Origin: Streptomyces sp. TSRI0281
GTDB lineage: Bacteria; Actinomycetota; Actinomycetes; Streptomycetales; Streptomycetaceae
Direction of reading: 5' to 3'
Assembly (NCBI RefSeq): GCF_001905125.1
Contig: NZ_LWLE01000034.1
Coordinates: forward strand, 124,001-188,000
Length of the DNA stretch: 64,000 bases
In this document: one piece after another, positions 46,112-52,696 of the stretch
How positions within the stretch are numbered: position 1 is the first letter of the stretch
How the letters are laid out: every line of letters starts with the position of its first letter
Notes under the pieces: model-generated
What the model saw: the letters and a program-made list of their open reading frames with translations, nothing else
What the model was told of the DNA's origin: nothing
Databases searched by the model: none
Program-made: the position numbers and the translations under genes

Positions 46112-46591
46112 CTCGGGCTCCTGACAAGGTGGTTCGGGATTGACGGCTCAGTAACCGGTACTCAAACGTGGTCAAGGAGGGGGTATTGGGGGAGGAGGCG
46201 GTTCGAGCTCTTCGCGCAGGCCGAACACCACGATGTTGCCTGCCGCGGTGTGCTCGGTTGCCGCGACGACGTCTTCGCATCCGGGACCGAGCCCCGCACC
46301 GCACGGGGCGGGCCTCCCGCGTGACGGTCGATGCCGTAAGGGAGTTCATCGACTCCACGGCCGAGCACTGACCCATCCGCCATGCTTTATGGTGCTTATT
46401 TATATTTTGTCCATCATAAACAGGGTGCGGGAACGCCGCACGGCCAAGTGGGGGGCCGCCCTGTCTGCCGCCAGTCCGTCCGGCAATGAGACGAGGCCCG
46501 GAGGCTGATGGCGGTCAATGCCGGGAGCCGGTGCGGACAGAGCATGACGGTGATCTCGACGGCCATCGAGCCCCGCCCTTCAGGGCTGTTG
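46112..46591. other. Intergenic region with an AT-rich patch
   Basis: 480 bp without a supported gene. A short frame ending VREFIDSTAEH at 46371 may be a remnant. At 46383-46430 there is a strikingly AT-rich stretch (TTATTTATATTTTG) flanked by near-perfect inverted ends TTTATGGTG and CATCATAAA, exceptional for this genome. Confidence 0.45.
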
Positions 46592-46935
46592 ACATCCGGA
46601 AGCCCCCGCTGGAGGACCAGCACAGGCACTTCGACGCCGGGCTAGCCGACACGGAGATTGAGGCGCTGCCCGACATGCCGCACCGCTGGTGACGTTGAGC
46701 CACGGGTTCTGAGGAGTTCCTGCGCTCTCGGCCCTACGGGGGCTGGAGTTCCAGCCGCCTCCTGAGCGTGATCACTGTGGCCGAGATCGAGGCGGGGCGT
46801 GGCCGCGGCCCGGATCCCGTATGACAGGCCGCTGCGCCCAAGCCCTCGCTGCGGTACGGCGCGAATTCCGTGACCGCATCGCGCCGATCGGCGAACGGGG
46901 GGGGGCGGCCTATCTCACCAGTCATAAGACTGACG
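46592..46935 (+). pseudogene. Decayed duplicate of the PIN toxin-antitoxin module
   Basis: 46592-46735 aligns with the antitoxin gene at 47467-47630 (GACATCCGG, GGAGGACCAGC, CACTTCGACGCCG, GACACGGAGAT), and 46755-46935 aligns with the toxin gene at 47774-47945 (CTGAGCGTGATCACTGT, CGCATCGCGCCGATCGGCGA). Between them about 140 bp corresponding to the antitoxin end and toxin start are missing, and stops and frameshifts occur throughout. It lies outside the tRNA-Arg-flanked island while the intact copy is inside. Confidence 0.8.
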
Positions 46936-47050
46936 TGGACCTGGACGCCCGGGTTCTCTACTTTTGGCGGCAGACCCAACGTCGCCGGGGGTTCTCTATG
47001 ACGACGATCCGATATCAAGGGCCCCGGACCATGACCGGTCCGCGGTCTTT

Positions 47051-47086
47051 TGCCCCCGGCAGGATTCGAACCTGCGACACCCGCTT
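47051..47086. repeat. att direct repeat: copy of the tRNA-Arg 3' end
   Basis: 36 bp starting TGCCCCCGGCAGGATTCGAA are identical to 52317-52352, which is the discriminator base, acceptor 3' strand, T-arm and beginning of the anticodon arm of tRNA-Arg(CCT). No tRNA 5' half is present here, so it is an attachment-site copy left by site-specific integration. Confidence 0.88.
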
Positions 47087-47394
47087 GAGATTTTTCTCGG
47101 GGCGCAGCTGTGACCTGTGCAAACGTCGTCCTCAGGGCGTCTGGCCCGAGAAATCACTCCTCCACGCCTCTCGTCATGAGTGATGGTTCCGTTCCGGCCG
47201 GCCACCGGGCTGGGGCGGGTCCCCGGCGCGGAGCCTCATCGACGGAGGACGGCTGCATGCGCGAGAACTGCTGGCGTCACTCGGCCGACAGGCAGACAGA
47301 CGCCCCGCTCTCGTCGTAAAGATGGGGGCGGGCAGGCGGGAACCCGTAGCCTGGTACCAGCGGCAGACGGCATGATCAAACGGAGGCGATGCGG

Positions 47395-47670
47395 ATGACC
47401 ACAGCCCCCAGCGGTGGGTCTCACTCGCCGCCGCCCCCGTCGTCGCACCCCCTGCGGACCATTCGTGACATCCGGGAGTCCCTGCCGGAGGACCAGCGCC
47501 GGCACTTCGACGCCGAGCTCGCCGACACGGAGATCGAGGCGCTGCCCGAGATGCTCCATCGCTGGGTGACACTGAGCAACGACGGCTTCGAGGAGTTCCT
47601 GCTTTCCCAGCCCTTCGACGGCCTGGAGTTCGGTGCCCGCTCCTACGACGAGCAGACGGACGCCGAGTGA
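47395..47670 (+). CDS. Antitoxin of the PIN toxin-antitoxin pair
   Basis: 91 residues from ATG 47395, with GGAGG 8 bases upstream (ATG 47389 is too close to the site). The N-terminal ~25 residues are disordered (Ser/Pro/His). The rest is acidic and helical (IRDIRESLPEDQRRHFDAEL, EIEALPEMLHRWVT, ending SYDEQTDAE). The family is not recognised, but its stop overlaps the PIN toxin start (GTGA), the usual antitoxin-first arrangement. It should neutralise the nuclease and possibly repress the operon. Confidence 0.75.
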   Translation: MTTAPSGGSHSPPPPSSHPLRTIRDIRESLPEDQRRHFDAELADTEIEALPEMLHRWVTLSNDGFEEFLLSQPFDGLEFGARSYDEQTDAE

Positions 47671-48095
47671 TCTATCTGTTCGACACCAATGTCGTCGCCG
47701 AGCTTACGACCCGGGCGAAGCCCAACCCCCGCGTCTTGGCATGGTTCCGCTCCACGGCCAGACCCAACCGCTTCCTGAGCGTGATCACTGTCGCTGAGAT
47801 CGAGGTCGGCGTGGCCGCCACCCCGGATCCCGTACGACAGGCCCGTTACGCCCGAGCCCTTTCCACGGTGCGGCACGAATACGGCAACCGCATCGCGCCG
47901 ATCGGCGAACGGGAGGCGGCTGCCTACCTCGCCATCCACAAGACGCTCAAGGCCACCGGCACCAGCATCGACCCACCGGACGCACTGATCGCCGCCACCG
48001 CCCTGGCCAACGGCTGGACGGTCGCCACCCGCAACATCAAGCACATGGCCCGAACCGGGGCTCTGGTCGTCAATCCGTGGGAACAGCAACTCTGA
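47667..48095 (+). CDS. PIN-domain toxin (VapC-like ribonuclease)
   Basis: 142 residues from GTG 47667, overlapping the antitoxin stop. The PIN acidic set is present: Asp6 in YLFDTNVVAEL, Glu44 in VAEIEVGVAA and Asp105 in PPDALIAATALANGW; the last position is TRNIKHM, where many members have N-x-x-D-F. It is the normal length for VapC (about 130-145 residues). VapC proteins cleave tRNA or rRNA at specific sites. A broken copy lies 0.7 kb upstream. Confidence 0.88.
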   Translation: MIYLFDTNVVAELTTRAKPNPRVLAWFRSTARPNRFLSVITVAEIEVGVAATPDPVRQARYARALSTVRHEYGNRIAPIGEREAAAYLAIHKTLKATGTSIDPPDALIAATALANGWTVATRNIKHMARTGALVVNPWEQQL

Positions 48096-48096
48096 G

Positions 48097-48420
48097 TTGG
48101 CCGTAGCGGTCAGCGTTCCTGACTCACGGGCGACACCGCCGAAGGACAACGAGATCCTGCGCAAGGCTGCCGCCAATTCCCCAGAAGACGGTAGGCGGAT
48201 CCACTTTCGTGTCGTCGACAAGCACCGAAACGTCCACCGGGTGAGCGGGCGGGGAACAGAACTACCGGCTGAGTCCGCCAGGTCGCTGTGGAACCGCTCC
48301 AGCAAGGCAATCGGCGTCTACGAAGGCTGGGCGTATGTGGGTTCGAGTCTAAAGGCAGAAGTCGGATCGGGCTCGGCGACATCCCTGAGCGGCACCATCT
48401 CCAGGATCAGCCGCGTCTGA
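48097..48420 (+). CDS. Hypothetical protein (uncertain)
   Basis: 107 codons from TTG 48097, starting 2 bases after the toxin stop. It reads PKDNEILRKAAANSPEDGRR, HFRVVDKHRNVHRVSG and AIGVYEGWAYVGS, hydrophilic and plausible, but no family is recognised and there is no ribosome binding site apart from translational coupling. It may be a third gene of the toxin operon or chance. Confidence 0.35.
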   Translation: MAVAVSVPDSRATPPKDNEILRKAAANSPEDGRRIHFRVVDKHRNVHRVSGRGTELPAESARSLWNRSSKAIGVYEGWAYVGSSLKAEVGSGSATSLSGTISRISRV

Positions 48421-48572
48421 CAACGCCGCCACCCACCGGGACTGACCCGCCCGACGCACGAACGCCCCGAGCAGGTCAGCCCCTCGGCACGGACTCCGCA
48501 AGTCAACAGCCCACCCGCACATCGGCAACGCAACAGATGAGGGTGGCCGGGGATGGCCCCGTCACACACAGC

Positions 48573-48723
48573 GTGGTCCCCGTACGCGCGGGGATGGTTC
48601 CCACAACGCCAACGGCTTCGAGAAGCCGGCTGAATGGTCCCCGTACGCGCGGGGTTGGTCCTCGGATGACGTCGCGCTGGACGTCACAGACTGCCTGGTC
48701 CCCGCACTGCGGGGTTGCCCCCT
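48573..48723 (+). CRISPR. Short type I-E-like CRISPR array, two spacers
   Basis: Repeats of 29 bp lie at 48573-48601 and 48634-48662 (shared core TGGTCCCCGTACGCGCGGGG) and a decayed third at 48695-48723 (CTGGTCCCCGCACTGCGGGG). Both spacers are exactly 32 bp (48602-48633 and 48663-48694), giving a strict 61-bp period. The CCCCG...CGGGG hairpin repeat is the form seen in Streptomyces type I-E systems. No cas genes occur in the window, so the array is orphaned or served in trans. Confidence 0.85.
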
Positions 48724-48762
48724 TCACCTTCGGATGGAGGGGGCTGTTTCGTGCGTCCGGGG

Positions 48763-48966
48763 TCAGGCGTCGGCTGGGGGCTCAGGGTGCCGGACCAGCT
48801 TCTTCAGCGCGGCCTCGACTTTGTACCGGTCCTGCCCGGTGGCCGTCGCGTGGTCGGCAATGGCCTGCTGTACTGCTGCCGCCACGGTGAGGCGGCCTTC
48901 CTGCTGCTCGGCTCAGGCCGCGCGCTCCAGTGCGATCAGTTCGTCGGTGAGTTCGATATTCGCCAC
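48763..48966 (-). pseudogene. Small helical protein with in-frame TGA
   Basis: From GTG 48966 the frame reads ANIELTDELIALERAA, then TGA (48913-48915), then AEQQEGRLTVAAAVQQAIAD and YKVEAALKKLVRHPEPPADA to TGA 48763-48765. Relatives known to me have Trp at the stop position (ER.AWAEQQ), so a TGG-to-TGA change explains it. Downstream of the flavoprotein gene by 9 bp on the same strand, it was probably the last gene of that operon. Confidence 0.6.
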
Positions 48967-48975
48967 GGGCGTATC

Positions 48976-49524
48976 TTACGGCGCGTCCCCAGCCAGCGAC
49001 CCGACCGCGTCCAGAGCGGCGTGCCAAGGGAATGACTGCGGGTCGCCATGCTTCGGCGGGTGTGACTCGTACCCGGAAGGACCGTCGAGGAAGACCACGC
49101 CCTGTTCCCGAAGGTCCGCGATGCTGCGGGCCACGGCAGGCTGAGCGCCCTGCGCGCGGTTGAAGTACGGCATCGCCGCCACTGGAACGCCCATGTGTAC
49201 GCCCTCCGAGGGCAGCCCCAACGCGAGCGTGTCGGAGATCCCGTTGCCCCACTTGTTGAGGCTGGTGCAGGACAGCGGGGCGACGAGCATGGCGTCCGCC
49301 TTCGGTAGTGAGTCCTTCTCTCCGGGCAGCTTGTACTGCGACCGGACCCGGTGCCCGGTCAGCTCCTCCAACTCGCTGATGCGCGGCTCCCACCAGCGGG
49401 CGGCGGACGGGGTCAGGATGAGGCAGGTGTCCCAGCCGCAGGCCTGCGCCTGCCGCACCCCCTCGTCGATGTACTGGGCCGGGCCGGCCGCGCAGGCGAT
49501 GAGGTAGAGAACTCGCGTCGTCAT
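48976..49524 (-). CDS. Flavoprotein of the HFCD/phosphopantothenoylcysteine decarboxylase family
   Basis: 182 residues from ATG 49524, which overlaps the stop of the upstream XRE gene (ATGA), so the two are translationally coupled. The Rossmann-like flavin fold is seen in VLYLIACAAGPAQYIDEGV, CLILTPSAARWWEP, DAMLVAPLSCTSLNKWGNGI and the DTLAL stretch. The conserved SxN/T-type flavin contact is in the LSCTSLNK motif. XRE-flavoprotein pairs are common in Streptomyces, but their reaction is not known. The third gene of the unit is the TGA-interrupted one. Confidence 0.8.
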   Translation of the reverse strand: MTTRVLYLIACAAGPAQYIDEGVRQAQACGWDTCLILTPSAARWWEPRISELEELTGHRVRSQYKLPGEKDSLPKADAMLVAPLSCTSLNKWGNGISDTLALGLPSEGVHMGVPVAAMPYFNRAQGAQPAVARSIADLREQGVVFLDGPSGYESHPPKHGDPQSFPWHAALDAVGSLAGDAP

Positions 49525-50732
49525 GCGGGGAGTCCACATTGCGCGGCCAGGCGGCGCAAGTCCCCGCCTGGAACCGGGGTCGCTCCGACTACGTCGGCGA
49601 CAAGGCCGACAGTGGACTGCCGGCCGATGACCTCTTCCGGGGCCAGCCGTGCCGCGGCAACCAGAGATTCAGCGGCGGATTCCTTCCGCCGTGTCAAGAG
49701 CTGAGCACGTGCCATCGTGATGAGATGCTGCGCCTGGCGCTCCTTCGACAACCCGAACAGCGCTTCAACCTCCAGGCCATCCGCTGCCTCGATCGCCGAC
49801 CACCCGTCCTCGAACCTGGTCAGCACATCCACCCGGTGGAGACTCACATTCGTCGGCCCGAACATCGTGTAGTCCTCGTCGAGGTCGGCACCCTGCTGGT
49901 CCGCCACCTCGGCGGCCTGGTCGACGTGGTCACTGGCTTGCCGAACTGCGGCCGTCGACCGGCTCAGTGACGCGGCTGCGATCGCCGCGTTCAGGTACAG
50001 CATGCCGAGCGTCGACAACCCCAGAGGGCCGCTCGCCTCCAAATCCGTGGACAGACGCCGAGCCGCACCTACGGCGAAGTCCACGGCCGCTCGGGGCTGC
50101 TGCTGGTAGGTGAGCGACTTTGCTACCCGCCTCGATGCCGCGCCGATTGCGACCGCGTCGCCGGAGCGTTCGGCCGCCGCCAAGGCTCGGTCGGCCACCA
50201 CGGCAGCTTGAACCGCTGTTGCCGGACCGTACTTGTGAAGGAAAGAAGCGGTCAGCTGCAGCACCCGCGAGTACAGGGCGTGGGCCTCGCTGGCTGCGGT
50301 GCTGGCTTGCGCGGCGGATTGCCTGGCCTTGACGATCAGCGCGGGCAGATCCCGCCCGAGTGCCCCGTAGTGGCAGGCCTGGAATGCCTCGCAGCAATAG
50401 GTGAGCCGACGTCGCAACTCCGTGAGCGGCGGGGGATCCCCGTCGTCGTCGTTGCGGTACAGGACATCAATGACGGCAAGCGCCTCGACAGGCGGCGTGG
50501 TCGCAGGGGGCGGCTCAGGAGGCCCGTCCATCAGTAGTTGCTCCAAGGGGATGCGCAGAACGTCGGCCGCGCGCACCAGCACGGATAAGCGAGGGTCCTG
50601 CTGGCGTTGGCCGCCTTCCAGGTCCTGCACCCATCTGCGGGTCTGCCCCATGAGCCGACCGAAGTCGGCTTGGGTGAAACCGCGCTGCTCACGCCAATAG
50701 GCAATGCGGCGGCCGATGCGTCCAGTGTCCAT
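49521..50732 (-). CDS. XRE-family regulator with TPR-like C-terminus
   Basis: 403 residues from ATG 50732. The HTH occupies residues ~5-65 (RIGRRIAYWREQRGFTQADF, MGQTRRWVQDLEGGQRQQDP) and a long helical TPR-like region follows (ALYSRVLQLTASFLHKYGPA, ERQAQHLITMARAQLLTRR). A 21-bp palindrome at 50749-50769 lies 17 bp before the start and between this gene and the divergent small-gene cascade, so it probably controls both directions. It is the island's main regulator candidate. Confidence 0.87.
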   Translation of the reverse strand: MDTGRIGRRIAYWREQRGFTQADFGRLMGQTRRWVQDLEGGQRQQDPRLSVLVRAADVLRIPLEQLLMDGPPEPPPATTPPVEALAVIDVLYRNDDDGDPPPLTELRRRLTYCCEAFQACHYGALGRDLPALIVKARQSAAQASTAASEAHALYSRVLQLTASFLHKYGPATAVQAAVVADRALAAAERSGDAVAIGAASRRVAKSLTYQQQPRAAVDFAVGAARRLSTDLEASGPLGLSTLGMLYLNAAIAAASLSRSTAAVRQASDHVDQAAEVADQQGADLDEDYTMFGPTNVSLHRVDVLTRFEDGWSAIEAADGLEVEALFGLSKERQAQHLITMARAQLLTRRKESAAESLVAAARLAPEEVIGRQSTVGLVADVVGATPVPGGDLRRLAAQCGLPA

Positions 50733-50748
50733 GGAGCGCCTCCGTACA

Positions 50749-50769
50749 GGGCACGCACTTTGCGTGCCC
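50749..50769. promoter_or_regulatory. 21-bp operator-like palindrome
   Basis: GGGCACGCA (50749-50757), CTT centre, TGCGTGCCC (50761-50769): perfect 9-bp arms between the divergent XRE gene and the Cys-rich small-gene cascade. Confidence 0.7.
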
Positions 50770-50832
50770 ACCCCCGTTGTACCGCGTCTTACCGTGCAGA
50801 CACAGCGGATCAGCGACAACCAGGAGGGCCCC

Positions 50833-51045
50833 ATGGCGGTGACGCAGCTACCGGCGGTCAGCGATCTGACCGAGCAGCAGCAGCGCGGTTGGCATTGCGT
50901 ATGGTGCCGGTCGCCGCTCGGCACCGACCTCGGTGTCGACCTCGGTGAGCAGCGTGTCACCCCCGCTACCGGTGCCGCGTACGCGTGGTTCCCCCGTGAG
51001 TGCGTGGACGTCCTGGCGTGCTCGGGGCGGAGGGCGGCCCGGTGA
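50833..51045 (+). CDS. Small Cys-containing protein 1 of the cascade
   Basis: 70 residues from ATG 50833 with CAGGAGGG upstream, the only strong ribosome binding site of the cascade. A CxxC pair occurs in WHCVWCRSPLG and another Cys in ECVDVLACSGR, suggesting a zinc finger. Its stop (TGA 51043-51045) overlaps the next ATG. Similar proteins accompany XRE genes in Streptomyces islands; function unknown. Confidence 0.65.
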   Translation: MAVTQLPAVSDLTEQQQRGWHCVWCRSPLGTDLGVDLGEQRVTPATGAAYAWFPRECVDVLACSGRRAAR

Positions 51046-51200
51046 TGGCGTCGACGCAGCAGCGGACCGCAGTCCCGCCGCCGGAGCTTGCGTATCTGGC
51101 GTATCTCGGGCACACCCTCGTGTGCGATGCCTGCCGCGCGGGAGTGTTCTGCGCGACGTTCATACGGCTCGGCCGCGCGTGGAAGAAGGCACGCCGGTGA
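51045..51200 (+). CDS. Small Cys-containing protein 2 of the cascade
   Basis: 51 residues from ATG 51045 (TGATG overlap). The core is PPPELAYLAYLGHTLVCDAC with a CxxC, then GVFCATFIRLGRAWKKARR, a third Cys and a basic end. Its stop overlaps the next gene by GTGA. Function unknown; zinc binding likely. Confidence 0.55.
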   Translation: MASTQQRTAVPPPELAYLAYLGHTLVCDACRAGVFCATFIRLGRAWKKARR

Positions 51201-51364
51201 GCGCGCCGATCGGGTACGGGTACTGCTGGGCGGAGCGCCCCGATTCGTACGCCCGCTGCACCCAGGACCCCGGCCACAGCGGCCCCCACTACGACTGGCG
51301 GGCCCCCAGCGAGCATAGGGAATGGCCGAGCACCCCGGACAGCGTGGGGAGGCGGCCCGAGTGA
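51197..51364 (+). CDS. Small protein 3 of the cascade
   Basis: 55 residues from GTG 51197 (GTGA overlap). It reads SAPIGYGYCWAERPDSYARC followed by TQDPGHSGPHYDW, with two Cys and two His in a C-x(10)-C-x(5)-H-x(3)-H spacing that could bind zinc. Its stop overlaps the next gene by GTGA. Too short for family assignment. Confidence 0.5.
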   Translation: MSAPIGYGYCWAERPDSYARCTQDPGHSGPHYDWRAPSEHREWPSTPDSVGRRPE

Positions 51365-51657
51365 AGTGCCACCACGCCGACGGTGCCCACGACTTCCCCG
51401 TCGAGACCAAGGACATGGCCTGGTGCCCCGAACACGGAGTCACGCTTCTGTGGCACGGGGACCCGATCACGGACGCCGAGCTGAAGACCGCGGCAGCCGT
51501 GGAGTCCCGGATGGACGAGGCACTCGCCCTGGCCGAGGAAGCCCGCACCGACACCCACAGCGCCCCTTGCCGGGCGGCCACCGACCAGCCGCATCTGTTC
51601 GACGGCCACACCGCCTGCCGGCGTCCCGACTGTGCCTGTCCCTGCCACACCCCCTGA
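51361..51657 (+). CDS. Small Cys/His-rich protein 4 of the cascade
   Basis: 98 residues from GTG 51361 (GTGA overlap); an in-frame start upstream at 51322 would overlap gene 3 more heavily. Cys-His pairs at both ends, KCHHADGAHDF and AWCPEHG near the start and CRRPDCACPCH at the C-terminus, flank an acidic helix (ESRMDEALALAEEARTDTH). Probably a zinc-binding adaptor. Function unknown. Confidence 0.6.
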   Translation: MKCHHADGAHDFPVETKDMAWCPEHGVTLLWHGDPITDAELKTAAAVESRMDEALALAEEARTDTHSAPCRAATDQPHLFDGHTACRRPDCACPCHTP

Positions 51658-51668
51658 TCGGAACCACC

Positions 51669-51785
51669 ATGCACAGCACGCCGATTCCTACCCCGCCCGC
51701 GAACGAGGAAGGCGGGCAGGGCTGCAACGGGTGCGGCACCACGAAGGGCGTCTGTCGCGACCCGAACCGGCACGGACTCCGGTAA
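51669..51785 (+). CDS. Tiny Cys-rich protein 5 of the cascade
   Basis: 38 residues from ATG 51669, 11 bases after gene 4. GCNGCGTTKGVCRDPNRHG contains a CxxC and a third Cys with a His, a minimal zinc-knuckle pattern. It ends 9 bp before the 3' end of the convergent HTH gene. Function unknown. Confidence 0.5.
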   Translation: MHSTPIPTPPANEEGGQGCNGCGTTKGVCRDPNRHGLR

Positions 51786-51794
51786 CCGGCCGGG

Positions 51795-52034
51795 CTACTT
51801 CCGAACGAAGTCGGCGAGATCTGTGCCCAGGGCTTCGGCAATGAGGATGAGGCTGTCGACCAGCGCGGCTGAGTGGCCCATCTCGATCCGGTTGTACGTG
51901 GCCCGGTCCATTCCGATGCGCAGGGCTACCTGCTCCTGCGTCAGACCGACGGTAAGCCGCGCGGCGCGGATGCGGTCTCCGATGGCCCGGCGGCGGGTGA
52001 GTACCCAGTCGGGTGGGGAAACGGAGCGCGGCAC
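51795..52034 (-). CDS. Small XRE-type repressor
   Basis: 79 residues if started at GTG 52034; the frame is open to 52184 and the start is uncertain. The protein is almost only a helix-turn-helix: AIGDRIRAARLTVGLTQEQV, ALRIGMDRATYNRIEMGHS and DSLILIAEALGTDLADFVRK. An inverted repeat at 52067-52086 lies just upstream and contains the TGTAGG half-site, fitting autoregulation. It sits next to the tRNA border and may be the immunity repressor of the former element. Confidence 0.8.
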   Translation of the reverse strand: MPRSVSPPDWVLTRRRAIGDRIRAARLTVGLTQEQVALRIGMDRATYNRIEMGHSAALVDSLILIAEALGTDLADFVRK

Positions 52035-52066
52035 ACAGTCCCGCTCGCCCGACCATGATCGAATGT

Positions 52067-52086
52067 ATGTAGGGCAGAACCTACAT
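52067..52086. promoter_or_regulatory. Operator-like inverted repeat before the small repressor
   Basis: ATGTAGG (52067-52073) and CCTACAT (52080-52086), 6-base centre, 33 bp upstream of the chosen GTG. This looks like a binding site for the XRE repressor. Confidence 0.65.
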
Positions 52087-52316
52087 CTTGCGGCACATGC
52101 CATAGGCACGTAACCCTGAGCGGCCGGGCCCGAAAGGGCCCGGCACCCAATGCGGCGCCTACGTGGCGGGGGCACGGAATCCATCCCTCGAACGAGTGGC
52201 GAATCAGGGCGCTTCCCGTGGGGATGTGGCCCAGTTGTGGCCCAGGCAGTGAAAACGGCCCCCGATCTCTTCGATCGGAGGGCCGTCTACGTGCTCTCAC
52301 CTGCTATTTACCACTG

Positions 52317-52389
52317 TGCCCCCGGCAGGATTCGAACCTGCGACACCCGCTTTAGGAGAGCGGTGCTCTATCCCCTGAGCTACGAAGGC
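52317..52389 (-). tRNA. tRNA-Arg (anticodon CCT)
   Basis: A 73-nt cloverleaf on the minus strand. The acceptor GCCTTCG pairs with CGGGGGC (two G-U pairs), the D-arm contains GCTCAGGGGATAGAGC, the anticodon stem CCGCT/AGCGG holds loop CTCCTAA (anticodon CCT), and the T-arm is GCAGG-TTCGAAT-CCTGC. The discriminator is A and CCA is not encoded. Its 3' half is the target of the island insertion and the last 36 nt are duplicated at 47051-47086. Confidence 0.95.
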
Positions 52390-52696
52390 GGGGCCGGGAC
52401 CTGGAGGAGGCCTTGGGGGAGAACCAGTGAATGGATCTTCGTCAGGCGCTACAAGTCCGCCGGCCGGACGAGGTGTGATGCCTTCTGCGATCTTGCTTTG
52501 GCAGACAGCGGGACACACCGACGAACGGCCAGGGACAGCGTAGCGGATCCGTGCCAGTGAAGGGCTTCCCTGTGGGGATATCGGCGGTGGATACGGGGTC
52601 CGCGTGGCTGACCTGCTGTTTCTTCGGGTGGGGTGGTGGGGGTCTCCGGTCGTTGTGGGCCGGGCGCGGAGGCCGGCCGTATGGCGTGCCCGGCTG
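52390..52696. other. Intergenic region upstream of the tRNA, no gene seen
   Basis: 307 bp between the tRNA gene and the 3' end of the MFS pseudogene. It should contain the tRNA promoter (minus strand). No reading frame with convincing content. Confidence 0.4.

Larger units (their letters stand above)
47051..52352. mobile_element. 5.3-kb genomic island integrated at tRNA-Arg(CCT)
   Basis: The island is delimited by the 36-bp direct repeats at 47051-47086 and 52317-52352; the tRNA gene itself is intact at the right border. It carries a PIN toxin-antitoxin pair, a short CRISPR array, an XRE/flavoprotein operon, a run of Cys-rich small genes and a small repressor. No integrase, excisionase or replication gene is present, so it is a remnant that would need help in trans to move. 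Confidence 0.8.

Noticed and set aside
47051..47086. Second tRNA gene
   Set aside because: Only the 3' half is present, with no D-arm or complete anticodon arm; it is an att copy.
46996..47205. Small minus-strand protein reading SSGCRRFESCRG across the att copy
   Set aside because: The motif is the usual translation of tRNA 3' ends and is not a gene.
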